NCBI GenBank assembly: GCA_937941765.1
Contig: CALDGQ010000086.1
Location: 1 to 58,063 of the forward strand
DNA from: an uncultured Saprospiraceae bacterium
GTDB taxonomy: Bacteria > Bacteroidota > Bacteroidia > Chitinophagales > Saprospiraceae
Reading direction: 5' to 3'
DNA length: 58,063 nt
A model generated the notes under the pieces. The model saw nothing but the letters and a program-made list of their open reading frames with translations, searched no databases and was not told the origin of the DNA. Below are positions 1 to 9,018 of this stretch, piece after piece; position 1 is the first letter of the stretch, and the number at the start of each line of letters is the position of its first letter. The position numbers and the translations under genes were made by a program.

Positions 1-737
1 ACGTAATGTTATGAAAAGAGCATTGTTGAAAAAAAAAGTTTACGAATCCTCAAAGGCTTCTCAAACTGCAGATAATAAACAAAAGGAGCATGTTATGTTA
101 GTCTCCGTTTCTTAAGCCTTAAAGGATTGAGAAACGTAATGTTATTAAAAGAGCAGTATATAAAAAAAGTTTACGAATCTTCAAAGGCTTCGCAAACTGC
201 AGATAATAAACAAAAGCAGCATGTTATGTTAGTCTCCGTTTCTTAAGCCTTTAAGCCTTAAAGGATTGAGAAACGTAATGTTATGAAAAGAGCAGTATAT
301 AAAAAAGTTTACGAATCCTCAAAGGCTTCGCAAACTGCAGATAATAAACAAAAGCAGCATGTTATGTTAGTCTCCGTTTCTTAAGCCTTAAAGGATTGAG
401 AAACGTAATGTTAGGAAAAAAGAGCATTGTTGAAAAAAAAGTTTACGAATCCTTAAAGGCTTCGCAAACTGCAGATAATATAAAAAAGCAGCATGTTAGG
501 TTGGTCTCCGTTTCTTAAGCCTTAAAGGATTGAGAAACGTAATGTTATTAAAAGAGCAGTATATAAAAAAAGTTTACGAATCCTTAGAGGCTTCGCAAAC
601 TGCAGATAATAAACAAAAGCAGCATGTTATGTTAGTCTCCGTTTCTTAAGCCTTAAAGGATGAGAAACGTAATGTTATGAAAAAAGAGCATTGTTGAAAA
701 AAAAAGTTTACGAATCCTTATAGGCTTCGCAAACTTA
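1..737. repeat. Tandem array, five full and one partial unit of about 133 bp
   Basis: Units begin at about 1, 134, 273, 403, 537 and 667 (lengths 133, 139, 130, 134 and 130; the last is cut off near 737). Each full unit carries two imperfect palindromes. One (CGTTTCT...AGAAACG, 31 bp) folds better as plus-strand RNA because one mismatch becomes G-U. The other (GTTTACGAATCC...GGCTTCGCAAAC) folds better as minus-strand RNA, where it is followed by a U-run like an intrinsic terminator. The two palindrome cores are near reverse complements of each other. Each full unit also keeps an open frame of 33-36 codons (at 11-115, 139-246, 283-384, 408-518 and 542-649) ending in HV(M/R)LVSVS. No larger gene is present here. 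Confidence 0.9.
697..734 (-). terminator. Probable intrinsic terminator of asnB
   Basis: On the minus strand, 44 nt after the asnB stop, a stem-loop (706-734) is followed by a run of nine U residues (697-705). It is the truncated last unit of the tandem array, so earlier units supply further terminator-like hairpins downstream. Confidence 0.6.
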
Positions 738-777
738 TATTTTTTCTTATAACAGGTTTCAAAAGCTATGCTTCGAT

Positions 778-2361
778 CTAATCAGCCGCATAAATCTCCA
801 ATACCCGAGCACTAGGATCCACCACATCACCACACCATTTCGGTAACCACTGATAAGGAGTCAACTCATCACAAGCAGCACCATAATACTCATTGAAAAT
901 TTTGCGATAAAAATATCCTTCTTTAGTTCTTGGAGTTTCAAAAGTAAATTTCTTTGCTTCCGCTTCATATTCTTCATCAGAAATTTGAGTGTCTACAAAT
1001 TCCTTAATGACCGTTGACCAAGACTTATCTTTCTTACTTACAGAGTCAGAAAATCCATTTTTACGACGCCATAAAACAGAGTCGGGTAGAAGTTGCTCCG
1101 CTTCAAAAGCTTTTCTGATTAAATACTTTTCCATTCTTGTGTCATCAAACATACGTTGCTCTGGTTCGATGCCCATGTAATAATCCATGAATTTTTTATC
1201 CGCAAAAGGAATTCTCGCTTCCAGTCCAGCGCTAGAAACACTTCGATCACCACGCAACATATCAAAATAATGGATGTCTTCTAACAATCTGATTGCTTCA
1301 TCTTGAAAAGCAGCTGGTGTGGGAGCGTTTTGGAAATATAAGTAACTACCAAACTCATCTGCCGTCTCTCCAGAAAAAATAACTTTTACATCAGAGTTAT
1401 CTTTAATCCAGTTAGATACCAATTGATGACCAACAGATGCACGTATCGTCGTTACATCATACGAACCACATTTGTAAACCGTGTCTTTTAATGCTTGAAT
1501 GAAATCTGCTTCCTCCGCTTGGATTGAGTGGTGGGTTGTACCGATGTGATCTGCCACTGCTTGAGCTGCTACCAAATCCGGTGATCCTTCCATCCCAATC
1601 GAGAATGTATGAATGTCTTTAGTGTCTTCCGCCGCTCTTGCAACAATTGCAGAAATCAAACTTGAATCTAATCCACCGCTCAACAAGCAACCAATTTTGC
1701 GATCCGACATCATTCGCTTTTTTACGGCTTCCACTAACAGTTCATTTATTTTACGTAAATGTGTTGTTTCAGATTGGTCTTCATGTTGTGAGAATTTTAA
1801 GTCATAATATTTTGTATAAGTATCAGCGGCATCACTTCTCCAAGTTGCTCTTGGTGGAAAATGCTTCACCTCATCACAAAATACCAATGCTTTTGCTTCG
1901 CTTGCAAAATATTTTTCTTTGCCTTTAGTTCCAACATACATCCCACGAATTCCTAAATGATCTCTTGCTGCAAAAACGATATCTTTTTTAGAATCATAGA
2001 TTACGATTGCAAATTCCGCATCCAATTCTTTGATGGTTCGCTCAAAACCAAACTTATTGTACATATGCAAAATGACTTCACAATCACTCTGTGACTTCAT
2101 CGTGAAACCATATTTATCTTCTAATGCTTTATGATTGAAAATCTCCGCATTTGCAATTAAATAACTGCCATCCAAATGCATTGGCTGATCACTAGCTTCA
2201 TTGACACCATTAATACGTAATCGATGAAAACCAAAGATCACACGATCTCCAAATTGTTGAATTCGTGAATTATCTGGTCCACGATGCGCTACTTTCTCAG
2301 ACCAAGTCTGTAATTCTGAAATTGAAAGTGATGAGTCGATTGCTGCAAAAATTCCGCACAT
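778..2361 (-). CDS. asnB: Asparagine synthase, glutamine-hydrolysing (AsnB)
   Basis: This enzyme makes asparagine from aspartate, glutamine and ATP in the cytoplasm. The protein of 527 residues begins MCGIFA, so Cys2 after Met removal is the class-II glutaminase nucleophile, and the N-terminal domain shows the usual RGPD and GFHRLRI motifs. The synthetase domain has the ATP-pyrophosphatase loop LSGGLDSS near residue 228 and SGETADEFGSY near residue 330. The length is close to the E. coli AsnB type (554). It is divergent from an Lrp/AsnC-type regulator across 108 bp of AT-rich DNA, and such regulators often control asparagine synthesis. The stop codon is TAG. The family call is firm. Confidence 0.95.
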   Translation of the reverse strand: MCGIFAAIDSSLSISELQTWSEKVAHRGPDNSRIQQFGDRVIFGFHRLRINGVNEASDQPMHLDGSYLIANAEIFNHKALEDKYGFTMKSQSDCEVILHMYNKFGFERTIKELDAEFAIVIYDSKKDIVFAARDHLGIRGMYVGTKGKEKYFASEAKALVFCDEVKHFPPRATWRSDAADTYTKYYDLKFSQHEDQSETTHLRKINELLVEAVKKRMMSDRKIGCLLSGGLDSSLISAIVARAAEDTKDIHTFSIGMEGSPDLVAAQAVADHIGTTHHSIQAEEADFIQALKDTVYKCGSYDVTTIRASVGHQLVSNWIKDNSDVKVIFSGETADEFGSYLYFQNAPTPAAFQDEAIRLLEDIHYFDMLRGDRSVSSAGLEARIPFADKKFMDYYMGIEPEQRMFDDTRMEKYLIRKAFEAEQLLPDSVLWRRKNGFSDSVSKKDKSWSTVIKEFVDTQISDEEYEAEAKKFTFETPRTKEGYFYRKIFNEYYGAACDELTPYQWLPKWCGDVVDPSARVLEIYAAD

Positions 2362-2430
2362 ATCCTTATTTTTTTAAGTGTTTGAGTATAAAAACATTAC
2401 TATTTAAGTATAAAACTACAATAAAGTTAA

Positions 2431-2447
2431 AATATTATAGTAATATT
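2431..2447. promoter_or_regulatory. Inverted repeat in the asnB-lrp divergent region, possible operator
   Basis: AATATTA-TAG-TAATATT is a perfect 7-bp inverted repeat with a 3-bp spacer between asnB and the divergent Lrp/AsnC gene. Lrp-family proteins bind AT-rich imperfect palindromes, so autoregulation and control of asnB from here is plausible. In a region this AT-rich a chance match is also possible. Confidence 0.35.
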
Positions 2448-2469
2448 GTCAAATAAATTTAATAATTAA

Positions 2470-2916
2470 ATGATTGACGAGGTAGATATTCAAATAATTA
2501 ACAGTCTTCTAGCAAATTGTCGAATGCCACTGACTGAATTGGCCAAAGATATTGATTTATCGAATGTTGCAATTCAACAACGTATTTCTAAATTGGAAAA
2601 GAAGGGAATCGTGCTCAATTATACGACCCGTATCAACTATAAGTTGCTTGAATTTAGCACTGTTGCTTTCATCGGTATCTTTTTAGAAAAAGCTAAGTTT
2701 TATAAGGAGGTATTGGATGAATTAGACAAGGTGAACAACATCACGGAAGCCCATTTTACTACTGGTAACTATTCCATTTTCGCCAAAGTTTATGCAAAAA
2801 ACAATGATCATTTAATGGAAATTCTCAATTCTAAAGTTCAAAACATTCCTGGGATCGCACGTACGGAAACTTTTATTTCTTTGGAAGAAGGAATTTTGAA
2901 GCCTTTGTTTTTGTAA
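2470..2916 (+). CDS. Lrp/AsnC family transcriptional regulator
   Basis: The protein has 148 residues, the normal size for the family. Residues 1-60 form an AsnC-type winged helix-turn-helix (DEVDIQIINSLLANCRMPLTELAKDI...SNVAIQQRISKLEKKGIVLNY). Residues 65-148 form the RAM effector-binding domain (VAFIGIFLEKAKFYKEVLDELDKV...TGNYSIFAKVYAKN). It probably senses an amino acid and acts on itself and the divergent asnB. The effector (asparagine by analogy with AsnC) is inferred from the neighbour only. Confidence 0.9.
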   Translation: MIDEVDIQIINSLLANCRMPLTELAKDIDLSNVAIQQRISKLEKKGIVLNYTTRINYKLLEFSTVAFIGIFLEKAKFYKEVLDELDKVNNITEAHFTTGNYSIFAKVYAKNNDHLMEILNSKVQNIPGIARTETFISLEEGILKPLFL

Positions 2917-3039
2917 TGCGTGTTGATTGTGAGGTTATTATTGGTGAATGCATCAGGTATTACTTTATCCATTGTGCGCTTCTTGTTTTGTAGAATTGTG
3001 CGCATTCTACCCTAAATTGGTTAGCTACCAAATATCGCT

Positions 3040-4905
3040 TTGTTTAGAATTAAATTCAACAAAATATTTACTTATATTGTTGGCCTTAAGACAAGTGTGC
3101 GATTCAACTACTTACTTATCTTGTTTTTCTTATTCCTTAGCTTTAACCCACTAGATGCTCAAGAAAAGCCTATTACCTTTCAAAAGATTGAACGTGTTTA
3201 TACTGTTTTTCCAGCTACCAACTCATTTACTACTGAATATTCTTTTCAAGGTAATTTTGATGGCGATTTAAAAAATCATGTGTTGATTCATTTTGGAGAA
3301 TTGGAAACGATCAGTGAAATCAAAGCATCCTATCAACTTTTTGGTAAATGGAAAAAACTTGCTAAAAAGAACTTTATAACGAACAATATATTTACTAGTT
3401 CTTTTTATGATGGAATGAAGGAAACAACCTTGAAATTTCCATTCATTGAGGGCGGTTATCCTTTTCAATATGCTTATAAAAAAGAAACTTCTGATCTTTT
3501 GTTTCTTGCATCATTACGATTTAGAGATACTGATATAATTGATACCTTTCATTATACGATACAATTACCGGTAACACATAAACTTCATTATCAAATGGAG
3601 GATTCACTAAAACAATCCAATTTGGTGGAAATCAATTCTTTTCAGAAAAATGAAATGATGGTTTATGAATTTGTAGGGATTCCCAAAAAAGAAGGAAATT
3701 ATCCAACTACAAATTCTGCAACGATTCGAATGATGGTTGTACCAATAGACAGAGATCCGTTTGATCATTATAATGATTGGTATCAAAATTTGGTGCGTCC
3801 AAAGGCAAATCTTAGTAGTGCAAATAAAAAATTCTTCATTGAAAAAGTTGCAGACAAGGAAACTGATAAAGAAAAGGTGGAAACTATTTTTAATACAATA
3901 AAAGACAGAACAAGTTATATTGCTTTTGAAGATGGAATTGGTGCAGTACAACCCAGAGATGTTAACAAGATATTTACAGCACAACAAGGGGATTGCAAAG
4001 ACATGAGTAACTTGTTGGTAGAGGCATTGAAAGCAGTTGGATATGATGCGAAAATCGCCTTATCTTCCACTATTGGTCATCCTTTTAAATTAGATTTTCC
4101 AAGTGTTTCTTCAGCTAATCATGCTATTTGTGTGCTACAATTAGGAGATGAATGGTTATATCTCGATGCTACTGAAGATGCAGGTTTTTTTGGAATGCGA
4201 AGTCGACAAATTCAAGGAAGATCTGTGTTTGTAATTGATTCTGATAAAGGATTTTTGAAAGAAGTACCAAAAGTGAAAGCTGAAAATAATGTTGTTGATC
4301 ATGTAATCCATTTGAAAAAGGAAGGAAATGGATTGAACGGAAGTATTTTGTTTAAATATTGTGGTTTAAGTCAGTTGTGGTTAAGGAATCAAAGTAAACG
4401 AATTGCAAATAGTAAGCTGGAAAATGCCTTAACAGATTATCTAAGTACCAAAGCTAGCAATTTGATTTTTGAAAAGGTTGACTTGGAAGTAAAAGAGAAA
4501 ATATGTGAGATCAAATCAAATGTTGCAACAGAAAGAAATTTCACCAATATCAAAGACAAAACTTATTTATCATTAGCATTTTTACCAGATCCATTTGTCC
4601 AATCCGATGATGTTGAAAAAACAACGCTAAAATTTTATGAAGCGGTCTTCCAAGATTATACGATTCATGTAGAATTAGATGTGCCAATTAAAATAAATTC
4701 ATTTGAGAAAATTGATGTTGATCATGGTGCTATCCGTTTTCAATTTGAAGTGACACAAGTAGATGACAAAAACATTCAAATAAAATACAAATATGTGAAT
4801 GAATTGTTGGAATTGAAAGATGAAAATTTAGAAAACTTCCGAATTATAAAAAATATCATAAAAAAGACTTTACGAAAATCAATAATTTATGAGACAATCA
4901 AATAA
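3040..4905 (+). CDS. Exported DUF3857 / transglutaminase-like protein
   Basis: The protein has 621 residues with an N-terminal signal peptide (FNYLLILFFLFLSFNPLDAQ), so it is periplasmic or outer-membrane associated. Residues 50-240 match the DUF3857 pattern (extended beta domain). Residues 280-410 hold a transglutaminase-like cysteine-protease fold with the triad in order: Cys in QQGDCKDMSNLL, His in SANHAICVLQL, Asp in WLYLDATED. The C-terminal third is beta-rich with no motif I recognise. The next gene starts 17 nt before this one ends and has the same architecture, so the pair probably arose by duplication and is cotranslated. The substrate is unknown. Confidence 0.8.
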   Translation: MFRIKFNKIFTYIVGLKTSVRFNYLLILFFLFLSFNPLDAQEKPITFQKIERVYTVFPATNSFTTEYSFQGNFDGDLKNHVLIHFGELETISEIKASYQLFGKWKKLAKKNFITNNIFTSSFYDGMKETTLKFPFIEGGYPFQYAYKKETSDLLFLASLRFRDTDIIDTFHYTIQLPVTHKLHYQMEDSLKQSNLVEINSFQKNEMMVYEFVGIPKKEGNYPTTNSATIRMMVVPIDRDPFDHYNDWYQNLVRPKANLSSANKKFFIEKVADKETDKEKVETIFNTIKDRTSYIAFEDGIGAVQPRDVNKIFTAQQGDCKDMSNLLVEALKAVGYDAKIALSSTIGHPFKLDFPSVSSANHAICVLQLGDEWLYLDATEDAGFFGMRSRQIQGRSVFVIDSDKGFLKEVPKVKAENNVVDHVIHLKKEGNGLNGSILFKYCGLSQLWLRNQSKRIANSKLENALTDYLSTKASNLIFEKVDLEVKEKICEIKSNVATERNFTNIKDKTYLSLAFLPDPFVQSDDVEKTTLKFYEAVFQDYTIHVELDVPIKINSFEKIDVDHGAIRFQFEVTQVDDKNIQIKYKYVNELLELKDENLENFRIIKNIIKKTLRKSIIYETIK

Positions 4906-5767
4906 GAATCTAAGAAAACTACTTTTATTGGCAATGATGACATTGATCTGTTCTTCGACTATTGTTGCACAGAAAAATTATAAATGGAGCAAGAAAGTAA
5001 GTCCATCTCCAACAATTCCTGAAAGGTTTAAGGATGCAGATGCAGTGATGATTTATTCTACTGAAATTCGACAAACTAAATTCGAGGATTATAAATTTTT
5101 TAGCCGAAATGTTTTCAAGCAAAGAATAAAAATTCAAACACAAAAAGGATTGGAAGACTATGCTCGAATCATTATGTCTAAAAAAGGAGGTATGGATATT
5201 TACACATTGGATGCACGTACGATTAAACAAGATGGATCTTTTGTGGATTTGGATACCAAAACAGAAATTAAAGAAGTAGAAGTAGCCGATGATGATTATT
5301 TGATTGACAAGAAAAAGTATAAGGTCTTTTCAATTCCAGGTGTTGAAGTAGGAGATGAAATAGAAATAGTGTGTATTCAAGAAGGCTATGCTTTGGAACG
5401 TGGTGGAACTTATGTACTTCACAAAACAATTCCGTCTTTGAAAACAAAATTTATTCTTGAAATTTTTGATAAGAGAATTTCTCCATTGGCAACCAACAGA
5501 AACCGAATGCCGGTTCCAATTATTAAAGATAATCTAAACAGTAAAGTTATTACATGGGTTTTAAAAGATGTTCCTGGGTTAGGAGAAGAGAACGGTAACG
5601 TTTCTGCAAAGACTTTGCCTTGTTTTGTCTATGAATTAAATTTGGATAATTTCTATGTCAATACTTATGAAGCTGCTCCTAACATTAAAAATTGGAGTGA
5701 CTTACTTCATTTTAATAATACTAATTACTATGAGGTAAATAAACGAAGTGATAAAAAGTTTGAATAG
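4889..5767 (+). CDS. DUF3857 protein, 5' part of a gene interrupted by an in-frame TAG
   Basis: This is the N-terminal 292 residues of a DUF3857-type exported protein: signal peptide (LRKLLLLAMMTLICSSTIVAQ), then the DUF3857 beta domain. It overlaps the previous gene by 17 nt. The TAG at 5765-5767 follows ...KRSDKKFE, and the same frame then stays open to 6886 with sequence that continues the family (VYNKIIAGAKTESKFDQL). The upstream paralogue reads straight through the equivalent place. The gene is therefore either broken by a nonsense mutation, affected by a base-calling error, or read through. TAG is used as an ordinary stop by asnB and the prolyl oligopeptidase here, so recoding is unlikely. 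Confidence 0.75.
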   Translation: MRQSNKNLRKLLLLAMMTLICSSTIVAQKNYKWSKKVSPSPTIPERFKDADAVMIYSTEIRQTKFEDYKFFSRNVFKQRIKIQTQKGLEDYARIIMSKKGGMDIYTLDARTIKQDGSFVDLDTKTEIKEVEVADDDYLIDKKKYKVFSIPGVEVGDEIEIVCIQEGYALERGGTYVLHKTIPSLKTKFILEIFDKRISPLATNRNRMPVPIIKDNLNSKVITWVLKDVPGLGEENGNVSAKTLPCFVYELNLDNFYVNTYEAAPNIKNWSDLLHFNNTNYYEVNKRSDKKFE

Positions 5768-6886
5768 GTTTATAACAAAATTATTGCTGGCGCAAAAACA
5801 GAATCGAAATTTGATCAATTGACAGCGATCCAAAATTATATGAATAAAGTAGATTATGTCAAAGTAATCGACAAAGAAGCAAGTGAAGGAATTGAGTTTT
5901 TCTTAGAAAATAAAAAGGGAGACTTTAATACTTTCGTAAGGATGTATAAAGCATTGTTAGAAAAGTTTGAATTACCCTATTATTTTGCAGCAGCTAGATC
6001 TAAATATTGGGGGCCGATAGATTTGGATTTTCCCACAAGTGCTCAGATTACAGACTATTTATTTTTGGTAGAAGTAGATGGACAAACGCATGCATTGCCC
6101 ATTGCATCTCAAACAAGATATGGCGTTGACAGATATTCCATTAACGAAATTCCAATGGAATTATTTGGAACCAGTATTTACATGATCGATGTAAATGATA
6201 AAGAGGTTTTCAAATCTATTAGATTGCCAGAAAATAAAAAGAATAATCATATCCGGAAAGCAAAGGCAAAGGTCAATTTGCAAGAAGGGGTGATCGATTA
6301 TGCGATGGAAGAATCTTATGGTGGTGCGAAATCTACTGTTTGGAGAAATGATCACTACGATTTGAAAAAGGAAAATAAATTGGCTAAAGAATTAGCTGAA
6401 GACTTAGAAGACTTAAAAGTGAAGGAAGTTACGGATGTTGAATTATCAGATTATCCCACCGAACATCCTTACAATTATGATGTTAAATACAAGTACCAAA
6501 CAGACAATCAGATATCTGAAATGGAAGACAAAATTTATAAAATATCACTTGAAAATGTCTTTCAACATCACATTCAAAAAGCGAAAAAAGATCGACTGCT
6601 AGATTATTATCCTCCCTATCGTTACAATGATACGTACACTTTCATGATGGAATTCGATTCTAAAATAAAATTAAGTAATAAAGATAATTTGAATTTTAGT
6701 GATATGAATCCGCTTGCTGCTTACAAACTAGTTGTAGATCAAATCAATGAGACAACCATCATTGTGAAATCAACTTATTCAATTCGTAGTAGTCAAATTA
6801 AATTAGAGGACATTCAAAAACTAATTGATGTTAATTTGAATGCGGATAAAGGAGATAATGAAGGAATTATTATTGAGGTTTTGTAA
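5768..6886 (+). pseudogene. 3' part of the TAG-interrupted DUF3857 / transglutaminase-like gene
   Basis: This is the in-frame continuation, about 372 codons, of the gene starting at 4889. It covers the transglutaminase-like and C-terminal regions. Where the upstream paralogue has the catalytic motif QQGDCKDMSNLL, this one has KKGDFNTFVRMYKAL: the active-site Cys is Phe and the fold is probably non-catalytic, perhaps binding only. If translated alone it would need the TTG at 5819 or a later ATG and would have no signal peptide, so an independent product is unlikely. Confidence 0.65.
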
Positions 6887-6940
6887 ATTGGATTTGACGA
6901 TTTCTTTGTAAATTAATGCTTAAATTTTAAATTCATTAAA

Positions 6941-7483
6941 ATGGATAAAGCATTACAAACCATGATCAACAATATGCCTGAAAAAACAGGTAAGTCGTTG
7001 GAACAATGGAAAAAGATATTACAGAAAAAGGGATTTACTAAACATGGTGAAGCCGTAAAGTTTTTAAAAACGGAGCATCAAGTAACGCACGGTTTTGCCA
7101 ATACGATCGTTAGCCTCTCTAAGGACGAAAACAAATCTGATGATGATTTGGTTACCGTCCAATACAAAGGGAAAGAGGTCTTAGTGCCTATTTATAAAAA
7201 ACTCATCACGTATGTAAAAACCTTAGGAAAAGATGTAGTCATCACTCCTAAAAAAGGAAGTGTCAGCATCATCCGAAAAAGACAATTTCTACTTATCAAA
7301 CCAGCAACCAAAACAAGAACTGATCTCGGTTTTAAATTAAAAGGAAAACCTACTACCGATCGATTAGAAAATTCTGGCCCATTTGGAACCATGTGTACAC
7401 ACCGTGTTAAGATTTCTGATGCAAAGGAAGTGGATAAGGAATTGAAAGGGTGGATAAAAGAGGCTTACGAGGCTTCTGTTTGA
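6941..7483 (+). CDS. DUF4287 and DUF5655 domain protein
   Basis: The protein has 180 residues with two recognisable domains. Residues 1-62 are the DUF4287 type (MPEKTGKSLEQWKKIL...KHGEAVKFLKTEHQVTHGFANTIV). Residues 70-178 are the DUF5655 type (KLITYVKTLGKDVVITPKKGSVSIIRKRQF). The combination is common as a small stand-alone soluble protein in Bacteroidetes and Actinobacteria. No signal peptide is seen, so it is cytoplasmic. The DUF5655 domain resembles a nucleic-acid or nucleotide binding fold, but no function is established. It has its own short leader region and no obvious operon partner. Confidence 0.75.
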   Translation: MDKALQTMINNMPEKTGKSLEQWKKILQKKGFTKHGEAVKFLKTEHQVTHGFANTIVSLSKDENKSDDDLVTVQYKGKEVLVPIYKKLITYVKTLGKDVVITPKKGSVSIIRKRQFLLIKPATKTRTDLGFKLKGKPTTDRLENSGPFGTMCTHRVKISDAKEVDKELKGWIKEAYEASV

Positions 7484-7637
7484 GAATTATCTAGAATAAA
7501 ATGAGATCAAAAGTGAGGATTGTACTTTCAAAGTATTGAATGCTTAATAGTTGGCTCAAAAACTTTTTCTTTTCCAACCAAATTTCCTATCTTACAAATT
7601 CACACCTCTATTTACGAATTTTTAGTAGACAGCTAAC

Positions 7638-8864
7638 ATGATGAGAATTAACCCATTCCTCGTGAGCATATTGTGTATACACGTAACAGTAGGTGCTCAA
7701 AATACGGACAAAGAATTTTTTAAAGTGTATAAACGAATTAATGCACAACGGATTTTTCATATTGATAAATCTGATTTATCGACCTATTATCTAGATTCTC
7801 TTGAAGTAGTCGAAATGCAATCTTTATTAGAATTCTACAATACCTATCTGAATCAAGAACACAAATTAAATGGTAAGGCTGGTTTTTCATTTAATGGAAA
7901 TGAAAGTGATATCAACAAATTTTTTCGAATTGGAGTTAGCGGTAAAATTGACAAAGGAGTCTATCCAAGTGAATTAGATTTTGATTTGAATGTATTAACA
8001 ACTATTCAAAATGGAGTGTTTCAAGAAAATTTTTCGGACATCGATGTATCTTTCGATTTTCATCCTTATCGACCTGCTGCCGAGTCAAAAAATGATGGGT
8101 TGTGGTTGGAAAATTATGTTTTTGTCACCCGATTTAATAATAACTTTTTAGGTATTGAACAACGGTATGAAACAGGTCTAGGGTTTGTTTTTAATTTATA
8201 TTCAAAAAATAAACTGACTCAAAATGGAATTGCTAATAACCATAAACTTAACAAAATTCCAAGGTATGAAATTTACGGTGATGATTTAAAACGATGTTTG
8301 GAGGAATGCTATTTGAAAAAGAGTATTCTCAAAATTACTGAGCATGAATCTAAAACCATTATTAATACCCGCGAAAGATATGCTCGTTCCAATATCAAAA
8401 AATATAGCCAGTTGAGACTTGCATTGTTACTAGGCATTCAATACGAACTAGAAAAATCAATGGCTACTAATGAAATAAATTTTAATTCCGTTGATACGTT
8501 GTTAACAGAAGAATTTGAGGCAACCAATAAAATTCGATGGCAAGTTCGACCAAGCATTACTTGGCAACCGACAGATAAGTATAAACTAAAAATATACCCA
8601 TTTTTCAAAATGCCAATAGGCAATCAATACTCCGTTGTGCGGCAAGGAGCGTTGGTTGATCGTCGATATGATTATTTTGTGTATTTAATTTCAAGCTTTT
8701 CAATTCAAGTAGATGACAATTTTCAAATTGCTTTAAATTACAGAATGTTGTATGATAATGCACCCAAGAGAAAATACATTCAACAAAATGATGGTTCTTA
8801 TATATTGTTGGTCGGACAAAAACATAACAGTACTTATGGAATTTCTTTTGCTTTTGGATTTTGA
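7638..8864 (+). CDS. Exported protein of unknown function, possibly outer-membrane beta-barrel
   Basis: I do not recognise this 408-residue protein. It starts with a short signal-like segment (RINPFLVSILCIHVTVGAQ). It has long alternating-polarity stretches in the second half (YDYFVYLISSFSIQVDDNFQIALNYRMLYDN) and ends with an aromatic residue in GISFAFGF, as outer-membrane barrels do. The N-terminal half is more helical and charged. The ATG at 7638 is the first of two adjacent (MMR), so the start may be one codon later. An outer-membrane location is inferred from these features only. Confidence 0.55.
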   Translation: MMRINPFLVSILCIHVTVGAQNTDKEFFKVYKRINAQRIFHIDKSDLSTYYLDSLEVVEMQSLLEFYNTYLNQEHKLNGKAGFSFNGNESDINKFFRIGVSGKIDKGVYPSELDFDLNVLTTIQNGVFQENFSDIDVSFDFHPYRPAAESKNDGLWLENYVFVTRFNNNFLGIEQRYETGLGFVFNLYSKNKLTQNGIANNHKLNKIPRYEIYGDDLKRCLEECYLKKSILKITEHESKTIINTRERYARSNIKKYSQLRLALLLGIQYELEKSMATNEINFNSVDTLLTEEFEATNKIRWQVRPSITWQPTDKYKLKIYPFFKMPIGNQYSVVRQGALVDRRYDYFVYLISSFSIQVDDNFQIALNYRMLYDNAPKRKYIQQNDGSYILLVGQKHNSTYGISFAFGF

Positions 8865-8913
8865 AATCTTTGTTTGATATTTCGTGGTTCAATTTCCAAA
8901 AGCACTTTTAACA

Positions 8914-8966
8914 CAGTCTGACGTATTGGACTTGCGTATGCATCGATAGGAAGGTTTCTAACCTCT
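8914..8966. repeat. Partial copy of a dispersed intergenic repeat
   Basis: The motifs CAGTCTGACGT (8914) and AAGGTTTCTAACCTCT (8951-8966) also occur in the 158-bp inverted repeat at 44038-44195, and the second (reversed) at 57894-57930. It lies between two convergent genes. Confidence 0.6.
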
Positions 8967-9018
8967 CCGCCGCTCGTCTATTTGAATTTTCGTATTTTCA
9001 ATAATCTTGATTTTTAAT

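Noticed and set aside
1..737. CRISPR array
   Set aside because: Units are about 133 bp and nearly identical throughout; there are no short repeats separated by unique spacers and no cas genes nearby.
5765..5767. Recoding of TAG as an amino acid
   Set aside because: asnB and the prolyl oligopeptidase end at TAG in the right place for their families, so TAG is an ordinary stop here.
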